Of a DNA stretch of 64,000 nt, positions 56,903 through 64,000 are shown piece after piece. Positions within the stretch are counted from its first letter, which is position 1. Each line of letters opens with the position of its first letter. Source of the DNA: Choristoneura fumiferana (taxonomy: Eukaryota; Arthropoda; Insecta; Lepidoptera; Tortricidae); assembly GCF_025370935.1 (NCBI RefSeq), contig NC_133493.1, forward strand, positions 7,010,904 to 7,074,903, in the 5' to 3' direction. Below the pieces are notes generated by a model. It ran no database searches. It worked only from the letters and a program-made list of their open reading frames with translations, and was not told the DNA's origin. A program made the position numbers and the translations under genes.

Positions 56903-57320
56903 GTAGCCGATTTAATATTCTGTACAGTGCTTATAGTTAAAGCATCAACCCCTTTCATGATCCGCCGACAAACACCTAGACGTTGTATTCTCCTGGCGCG
57001 AATATAATCCGCGAATTTATGAAACTAAAAACATCAAGCGCCGTACATTGTAGCATCATTCTATCAATTAAGGCGCGCACATAACACATGCGCGTATGCA
57101 TTTTATGATATAAGTTTCGAGAAGCCTTAAAAGACGGAATTGCACGCGTCTTAAGCTGGCAATACAGCTAATATGCGCCCAGGTTTACAATCGGTTGGCA
57201 GTAAAACTTTTTTTAGACTGCATATCGGTCGTATATCGCAAAAGTTATTGCGTATTTTACAGCTTGTGACTGATTTTACAGCGCCGCGCTGGGATGGTGC
57301 AACGGGAGCGCCCGACACTG
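56903..57320. other. Intergenic, nothing recognised
   Basis: No supported gene. Short open frames on both strands at about 57170-57550 owe much of their length to the neighbouring MITE. Confidence 0.4.
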
Positions 57321-57452
57321 GCCCTGTTACTACCAAGTGCAAAATTGGAACTTCGTATCTTGCCGTCCCGCTGACTCTAATATGATTTAATACGAGAGTG
57401 AGAGGGACGGTACGATACGAACTTCGATTTTGAATATTAGTAGTATCCCCTG
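57321..57452. mobile_element. Hairpin MITE V, copy 4
   Basis: GGAACTTCGTATCTTGCCGT at the left, GGGACGGTACGATACGAACT at the right, and GAGAGTGAGAGG between. Confidence 0.8.
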
Positions 57453-57619
57453 GGTTTTTTACGCTTCTGTTCGATGAATAGCAATCAAGGAGGCGAAATG
57501 GAGGCAATGGATGTGATTGCCACTGTCTATGTAGGTGTATTTTATTTTTGTTATACACTCTTACGCATATAAACTTAATCAGACTAATTTAAACAATTGT
57601 CATTACGAGGGGAGCACAA

Positions 57620-57680
57620 TACGGGGGAGGCCTATGTCCAACAGTGGACGTCCTACAGCTGATATGATAATGATGATGCT
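57620..57680 (+). repeat. RTE-type 3' end with ATG-rich tail
   Basis: GGGGGAGGCCTATGTCCAAC, then AGTGGACGTCCTAC and TGATATGATAATGATGATG. Confidence 0.75.
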
Positions 57681-57717
57681 GATTTTAAGCAATAGGCTAG
57701 TTCCTAAAAAGTTTAAT

Positions 57718-57862
57718 TACTGTTTCACCCCATCCATTGGTTAAATTTACCTATTTGACGGATAAATGTGATGTCTTCTCTATTTGTTTTGTTCGAATAG
57801 ACGGAGACGGCATCACATTTATCCGTCAAATAAAATTAATCAATGGATGGTGAAACAGCCCC
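57718..57862. mobile_element. Harbinger-like MITE F, copy 3 (decayed ends)
   Basis: TGTTTCACCCCATCCATTGG and the mirror ATCAATGGATGGTGAAACAG, with the family core GACGGAGACGGCATCACATT. The left tip has lost GGGGC. Confidence 0.75.
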
Positions 57863-58397
57863 ATAGCTTGTTAAGTTCCGTGTGACGTCACACCGTGCGC
57901 CACTTCTGAACGACACGTTTCATCTTTGTTTTTTTGTTTGATTTACAAAAGACGAAATACTTACGCGTCCAATAGTTTCTGATAATCTAAATAAAATACT
58001 ATTTTTTACCCAAGAAACTAAATTGAGTTAATTCATTATACATATTGTCCAGCAAAAAGTCACCTAGGTAGAAACGCTATACTCGTAGATATATTGTGTC
58101 ACAAAAAAACAGTTCTGCAATAGACCACCCGGAAACAATCATCATTGTGACCCGGGCTTGGGTTCAGCAGGCTTTCCCAACCTTGATACACTATGTTTTA
58201 TAACTTTATAACAGTAACGAATAGTGAACATTTTCGTTACACAACCAAAAAAGTGAGAGAACAGTAAGTTAGGTATGTCTTCGGATACAACTTCTCGCCA
58301 CTAATGTAGATACACAAACATTGCTATTATTGTCAAAATCTTGGCAGCCCGGTGAAAATGTAGTTGTTACGATACGACCACTGGTATACAATGAACA
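57863..58397. other. Intergenic, nothing recognised
   Basis: No assigned repeat or gene. Confidence 0.4.
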
Positions 58398-58527
58398 CTA
58401 AATACAGTAAAACGAATGTTATTGTCACTTGGAACTTGTCGGTTTTCTTCGTTTTCCTGAATATTCAAATGAGAAAGAAAAAGAAAACCAATCTTTTGTT
58501 TCGAGTTCCGAGCGACATTAACAAACT
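58398..58527 (+). repeat. Dispersed repeat H, copy 2
   Basis: Partner of 7205-7331; shares AAATGAGAAAGAAAAAGAAA and ATCTTTTGTTTCGA. Confidence 0.55.
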
Positions 58528-58695
58528 TTATTTTAAAAACGTTAAGCGTCCTCATTTGAACTACAAAAAAAAAATCGCACGTCACAATGACGCATTGACT
58601 GTAAACACTGGATTACGTTGTACGCATTTTTTAGACATTTTAAAACAGCACAACCAAATAACCGGATAGTTTTGTAATTAGTTTAAATAACAAAG

Positions 58696-59515
58696 ATGGA
58701 TCGGTGTAGATGCGAGGAATATGCCGCCGCTGTAGAGAAACTACGGTTTTACACCGTTGGCACGCTTAGGCCTGATATTATTGATAATAGTGACCGTAAG
58801 TTACACACCTACCTTGTTTTCTTGTATGTTCGAATGCTCACCCTTCAATCTCAGGGCAAATATGAATTCTATGAACAATAAGGCGCAGCCGGGTAAAGCT
58901 AGTGCGTCTCTCCTCATGAGCTTGTTCGTAGCTCGTTTTAATTTGCGTATGTCAGTAATTTATGACTTCAAAAGCAGATAGTTTTCTAGTCCTGAGTTGA
59001 TGAGCCAGTCATTAAGTCAGACAGTTGGTATTTATCTTTTAATACGAGGTATTATAGTATTGGTAGTTTACTCGCGCTCCAAAACGTGATAAGCGCCGAG
59101 AATTTTAGGGGGCTCATGCGTTTCGTTCAACGTTTTTGTGTTTATGTACCTACCTACAATAAAGTGTTTACATACGTACATACTATTTCTACGCTCTACG
59201 CGCTACGTTCTACACGCTACGATCAATATATTAGACAATACTCATAGACATCATTTATTAAAAAAAATTGAAAACTTTGCCGAGTCAAATTTGCTCAATA
59301 ATTCGCCGAAATAGTTCTATGAGGCAGTGTATATTGAACCTTTTATAACAGGCACAGGGTTCATTGTGGCCTGGGTAAAACACGGCGTGGACTATGAAGA
59401 CATGAAGTTCGCGAAGCCAAAGGCCCGGCTAGTGAAGGGTGCTGATCCAACGCCGCCTGCGCAGCGTAAGGTCGAGAAAATGTGGTGTCCGTACATGACA
59501 CCTATCAAGAAGTGA
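58696..59515 (+). CDS. Tentative two-exon gene, 87-aa protein of unknown family
   Basis: Exon 58696-58795 starts MDRCRCEEYAAAVEKLRF after an in-frame stop and ends at the donor GTAAGT. Exon 59352-59515 follows the acceptor TATAACAG and joins in frame (phase 1), reading TGFIVAWVKHGVDYEDM, then FAKPKARLVKGADPTPPA and WCPYMTPIKK before TGA. AATAAA at 59573 lies 58 bases after the stop. The second exon has richer GC and protein-like composition compared with its surroundings. I do not recognise the protein. It is short, with no signal peptide and no clear membrane segment. The second exon may instead be the last exon of a different gene whose other exons I missed. Confidence 0.45.
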
Positions 59516-59572
59516 TGGATGAGGTGCGTGACTCTACGAGCTTAGGTCTCAATTAAACTGCAATCAACATAG

Positions 59573-59578
59573 AATAAA
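59573..59578 (+). terminator. Polyadenylation signal of the tentative 87-aa gene
   Basis: AATAAA, 58 bases after the stop codon at 59515. Confidence 0.45.
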
Positions 59579-59639
59579 AAGAGGAATGGAAATTCAAATT
59601 CATTTATTTTATTTAGCAGACAGCATAATTGACCCCATT

Positions 59640-59690
59640 CTGAGAGGAGGCTTGCTTGTCTGGGAATATAGGCTGAGATGATGATGCTGA
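59640..59690 (+). repeat. SINE tail fragment
   Basis: CATTCTGAGAGGAGGCTTGC, then TATAGGCTGAGATGATGATG, the end of the SINE at 15240. Confidence 0.65.
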
Positions 59691-59699
59691 TGATAATTG

Positions 59700-61562
59700 A
59701 TCCAGATTTGTTGTAACATTATAGTAGATTATTGTCATGGCATGGAAGTGGGCAATTGCTGGCTGAGTATGAGTATGGGTATAAAGTTTAACTAATACGA
59801 AGCCAGCAATTACTACGAGTATTCCAGCATAAAGCTTTTCTCAAAAGTGATGAAGGAAAAAAAAAAATAGTATAATCAATTCAATTCAATTTTTGGGATT
59901 ATAATGGCCCCATCGAACGATGTTTTCCTTAAAATATATTATGACATTTAATTTTATTCTAATAATGTTAATGCTTGCCCGACTTTTTTTCGTTTAAAAA
60001 AAACTGCATGTGTAAACTACACCACAAGCTGTTTCAGACCGAATAAAAAAAGTCCGGAATTCTAACAAAATAACCGATACCGGTCATTTGAGTTGGCTGT
60101 ATAGGACTTAGGTACGCCAACATTTCCATGGCCCTTTTAACTTTTAAAAAAATTGCGTCTCGGCAGTAATGGAATTTGTATGCGACATTATTGTCAAGCT
60201 AGCGAGCCTGCAATCTTTCTTAACTTTTTAATTTTTCGCTGACCATAAAGTATGCACTTCCCCTTCTGATATGTGAAGAATAATGTTAACTTTTACGGTC
60301 ATTTGTGAGAAAAAATAATTATTGACTGTGAGTGAGTGAGAATGTGATATGTGAGTAGGTAAGTTATACAAAAGAAAACAAGCAATTTAGCGCCTAGAGG
60401 ATACGAGTATGACAGCTTCATGGTGCCTCGTAATAGGGGAGTCGTCGGAAGTGGATGAGCAGTTACAGTGCTGAAAATGATTAACGCACACTGCACCGCA
60501 CTCCACGCCGACCTCCGGTCTAAAAAGGGGGGCTGATGTAGCGACTCCTAGCACCATCTAGTGAGCAACTATAGAAACTCCGACCTGTTCAATATGGACA
60601 TGGCGCTATCGAAGTTTCACAACTCGGACGTATGTAAACAAATTGTTTCTGGTTTTTGGTAATAAATATTTTTTTTCATTTTTTTTTTTAAATTCCGACG
60701 CTCGTCCTTCGGAGCTGGGGAGGCATAACATTTGCGCGGAGAGAGATCTCTCTATTAGAGCCTCCTCCCACACAGTTCTACATTCTGATACTGAACAGAA
60801 TGAGAGTTCAATGCTTATTAAATTTTGAGAGATTAGCAATAGTGCGACTAGCGACCGAAGTTCAAAAGATAATGCGAAAGTATCAAAACTATGTAGTTAA
60901 AAAGGCACAGTTTTATAGATTATCACAAAAGTCCTTGGGCTTATTCTAAACCTCTGTAATTTTTCAGATTCATTTTTAAATTGTCTTCTCTTCGCCCTAC
61001 CAAATCGACGTCGACCTGTCGAGAAGACATTATAGTATTTAGTTGTTATAGTTTTGCGTTGTTTAATGTTGGTAACAAAATATAATCCTAATTTATACCC
61101 AGCTTTTGTTTTTAATCAATTTAGAATAAAGACTTGTAAAGGTTTACGACTTTAAATTGTAACAGAGTTGTAAACACCGGATTAGAAAATCGAATGTGAT
61201 GTCTTTGATGGAGCGGCGTTTGCGGCAATTAATGTGGATAAGACTAATTTGAAATTTATGATTATATCAGTTCCAATTTTACATATTTTTAAAGTCCCTT
61301 AGACTGGCAATGCATTTGCAATCCTCTGGTTTTGCAAGACTACGGGTAGTAATCCTTCCTTCTATTATATCTAACTGATTCAATGCAATGCCGATAATGT
61401 GTTAGTATCATACATAATTTAGTATCTATTGTTTGGTACAAGACACTTTTTACAGGGGTGTAGCTAAGAAGTCGGAGCTGCAGAAAAAAAAATTCGGAAA
61501 AATGCTGTCTTGGTTGATTTTTTATTTTGATGCTCTGCTGACTTATTTAATAAGTAGCTTTT
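59700..61562. other. Intergenic, nothing recognised
   Basis: No supported gene. A short palindrome, GGAGAGAGATCTCTCTATTA, lies at about 60738. Confidence 0.35.
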
Positions 61563-61755
61563 GCCCGCGGCTTTGCCCGCGTAGAATTCGGTTATCGCGG
61601 GAACTGTGCATTTTTCCGGGATGAAAAGTAGCCTACGTCACTCTCTGACCCATACATAAACTATCTCTTTGCCAAAAAACACGTCGATCCGTCGCTCCGT
61701 TTCAACGTGAAAGACGGACAAACATACACACAAACACACACTTTTCATTTATAGC
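61556..61755 (-). repeat. Short retroposon (family C), minus
   Basis: TAGCTTTTGCCCGCGGCTTT at the left through GTCGATCCGTCGCTCCGTTT to ACACAAACACACACTTTTCA, the reverse of 44040-44282. Confidence 0.85.
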
Positions 61756-62149
61756 TGCAAATATACATGAAAACAATCGCGCCATATTTGTTGTTGTCAA
61801 TTAAAATTAAATCGTGGTTAGCTTTGGTGGATGGTGATTACTTACATTAAGGTGTCATAAACAGTTCGTTGCGTGAAAAATTCCCGCATGCCAGTAATAC
61901 TGTATACGAAAAAAAGTAATGGCGTATCCCTTTTAACCTTACGTGTCACCCCAAACTAAACGCAGTCAGCTGAACAACGCGACAAAGCGCGACGCGACGC
62001 GTCAGATGCGCAGCGAGGCTGATGCCACACTCACGCTACATTTAACATAACGTCGAGTGTCAATAATAGTGCGACATTAAATCTGGACTTAATTAATCAG
62101 CTCAGTAAACTGACTTTCCAATGGGTCGCGAATGGAGACGTGGTGCTTC
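61756..62149. other. Intergenic, GC-richer block
   Basis: Contains GACAAAGCGCGACGCGACGC at about 61981. No open frame or repeat assigned. Confidence 0.35.
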
Positions 62150-62162
62150 ACTATAGTCCTTA

Positions 62163-62462
62163 TAAATAGACAGAGTTGCTCAGCGAGCTATGAAAAGAGC
62201 CATGCTCGGGGTTTCTCTACGGGATCGAATCATTAATGGGGAGATACGTAGAAATATGACGGTCATCGACATAGCCAAGCGAGTGTCGTTGGGGCCGAAA
62301 ATTTCTCGAACGGCCACCAATGATATGGAAGGATTACCTGGCTAAAGCCGCGGGCTGACGATGGATGCAGGCGGCTTCCTACCAAAGCAACTGGAGATCT
62401 ATGTCGGAGGCCTCTATGTCCAGCAGCGGACGTCCTAATGGCTGATATGTTCATAATGGTGA
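62163..62462 (+). pseudogene. RTE-type reverse transcriptase C-terminal relic
   Basis: The plus strand reads QRAMKRAMLGVSLRDRIING and NMTVIDIAKRVS, then broken frames ending YVGGLYVQQRTS and a stop, with a degenerate ATG-rich tail. This is the stretch after the catalytic core of RTE-like reverse transcriptases. It has frameshifts and deletions. Confidence 0.8.
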
Positions 62463-62544
62463 TGAATGGGGGCGTGAGTCGAATAACCTCCGTTTGTCCG
62501 AGCGTGACGGATTCCCTCTGATCTCTCCTTCTTTCTTCAGCCCC

Positions 62545-62660
62545 TTGCCCTTGCCACCCAATGCTGAGTGTATAAGCTTCTAGCAGTGCACGCCATTTTA
62601 CTGGATCTTGTGTTTTCCTCGCCCACTTCCTTCCGGCAATTTTGACTAGATCAAAATTCA
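62545..62660 (-). pseudogene. Second RTE-type C-terminal scrap, opposite strand
   Basis: The minus strand reads LVKIAGRKWARKTQDPVKWR followed by ALLEAYT, a terminal RTE motif with different wording from the copy just to the left, so it comes from a different lineage. Confidence 0.7.
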
Positions 62661-62880
62661 AATTTATTCAGCAAATAGGCCGCAATGGACATTATTACAG
62701 GTCATTTTTTTAAACTACCGGCGCTTTTGGAAAGACCATCATTGCCAAGAAGAATGCGCCGCAAGAAACTTGGCAAAAAGTCATTTCATCGCTCCATCAT
62801 GTAGATCCAATCCACCGTGTGGTTTACCGACATTTTTTCAAGTAATAATTCCCTCTGGTACTAATACATAACAGATTTTT
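62655..62880 (+). repeat. Dispersed non-LTR-like repeat
   Basis: ATTCAGCAAATAGGCCGCAA, CATTGCCAAGAAGAATGCGC and CGCAAGAAACTTGGCAAAAA, a common lepidopteran repeat. Confidence 0.6.
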
Positions 62881-63982
62881 GTAAGTCTCCCCCGTGACCA
62901 GGGTGGTTCCAGCTTTTAATTATTCGGTGCCGTGTATAGATTCCCACCGGATGTTTTAAACTTCTTACGTGACGTCGGTAAATAACAAGCATAGCCGTGG
63001 TTGTGTACAGTCACCATTACTAATATTTGACGACAACAAATCGTGCATAAACATCTGATACGAATACGACTCTATTCCTAGGGTCGGTAGGAAGTGTCAG
63101 ATATTTATTCACACACACTAACTGCCAAATGTTACATCTGGAGACATATTTAACTCGCGCATCTCTCACTTTCTGTGTTTCCTAGAGAAAATGTGCACTC
63201 CATGCAATACGGTATTTGACAACTCCTGATTTTGCCATATCTTAATATTATTATGATGATGAAAATATAGATAAACAGATAGTGTTTAGCGAAGAGAAAA
63301 TTTAAATCGGTTGAAAATTGGATTTATAGTGATTTTTTGATAAATCTATATACCTGTCTCTTTCTCAAACGCTTTTTTCTATACAGCAAGTATGGCGGTA
63401 GGTACTGGCGTGTGACGTCACATGCCAGTATGTCTTTCTCTGTCTAATCTTGAATTTAAAACCTTTATAACTTTGTAATTTGTAAAGGTAGCTTAAAAAT
63501 TGTTTTTCTATTCGATAACAGGCATTGTGTAGTTTTAATTTATAAAACATAATATACAAAATAGCCAAATACCGATACCGTATTCAGCATTATCTAGTTG
63601 CAGAGACTTTCGTGCTGATTTCAAACGGCTTAACAAACTATCTGTAAATAATGTATCCATGTCAAACCAATGCGTGTCGTTGATTCATAAATTAAACATC
63701 ATGCTAACCACTTCTTTTGGTTATTAGATAGATCGTAGGCGCGATTATTGCTATAACAAGTTTTGCAGGATGCTTGGCACTTCGATTCAATTTTGAGGCG
63801 ACAAAATTGATTTCGATTTATATCTTTTGACACTTTGACTAGCTCGATGAGATCAAGTGTTATGTTCCTTCTTAATGTGTTTAATATTGTACGTTATAGT
63901 AACCGTTAAAGGTCTTAGTTTTGATTAAACTAAAGATTAAGCGTAGAACTTTGCGACAGTGGACCGCTAGGTTTGGCGAAAC
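62881..63982. other. Intergenic, nothing recognised
   Basis: AT-rich; no assigned repeat or gene. Confidence 0.4.
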
Positions 63983-64000
63983 AAATAAAAACTGGCTAAG
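63983..64000 (+). repeat. Start of another family A copy (cut by window end)
   Basis: ATAAAAACTGGCTAAG matches the first bases of family A (ATAAAAACCGGCCAAG) with two changes. Confidence 0.4.

Noticed and set aside
62263..62661. 132-codon minus-strand frame as a gene
   Set aside because: Only its first ~35 residues are recognisable, as an RTE reverse-transcriptase end; the remainder is antisense to another RTE relic.

Overview
The window looks like lepidopteran (moth or butterfly) nuclear DNA. It is AT-rich, its genes are split by GT-AG introns, and most of the non-coding sequence is dispersed repeats of types familiar from moth and butterfly genomes: tRNA-headed SINEs with ATG-repeat tails, RTE and Jockey non-LTR fragments, and many small hairpin MITEs. 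The assignment to Lepidoptera is an inference from repeat content and gene structure; no species is named.

Genes by position. At 1-88 (minus) is the start of an unrecognised gene, which runs out of the window. It diverges from a small two-exon gene at 300-679 (plus, 99 aa, one membrane segment, unrecognised). At 822-5749 (plus) is a four-exon SLX4/MUS312 gene, the scaffold of structure-specific DNA-repair nucleases. At 8685-11984 (minus, convergent with SLX4) is a six-exon IMPACT gene, a translational regulator with RWD and UPF0029/YigZ domains. At 20270-50825 (minus) is Pox neuro, a paired-box transcription factor. It spreads 1104 coding bases over 30.5 kb: a 13-nt start exon, two paired-domain exons and one C-terminal exon. 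At 58696-59515 (plus) is a tentative two-exon gene for an 87-aa protein that I do not recognise.

The most unusual structure lies just downstream of Pox neuro exon 2, at 49213-49643. It is a tandem array of partial copies of the paired-domain exon. The nearest copy still encodes 49 codons without a stop and keeps its splice donor. The next is broken, and the last is only a remnant.

Repeats fill much of 12-30 kb and 39-64 kb, often nested. Several insertions have exact target-site duplications visible by eye: an 11-bp one around a SINE (15229-15572), an 11-bp one around a truncated RTE element (41407-41597), an 8-bp one around a hAT-like MITE (47756-47953), TTA around two Harbinger-like MITEs, and a 16-bp one around a non-LTR insertion (51144-51266). 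In contrast, about 29.1-39.5 kb, inside the 23-kb second intron of Pox neuro, holds few recognisable repeats and is the best place to look for enhancers.

The genes do not form a pathway. They are independent housekeeping genes (SLX4, IMPACT) next to a developmental regulator with long introns. All exon joins were worked out by hand from reading frame, splice-site dinucleotides and family knowledge; none was checked against RNA or a database.
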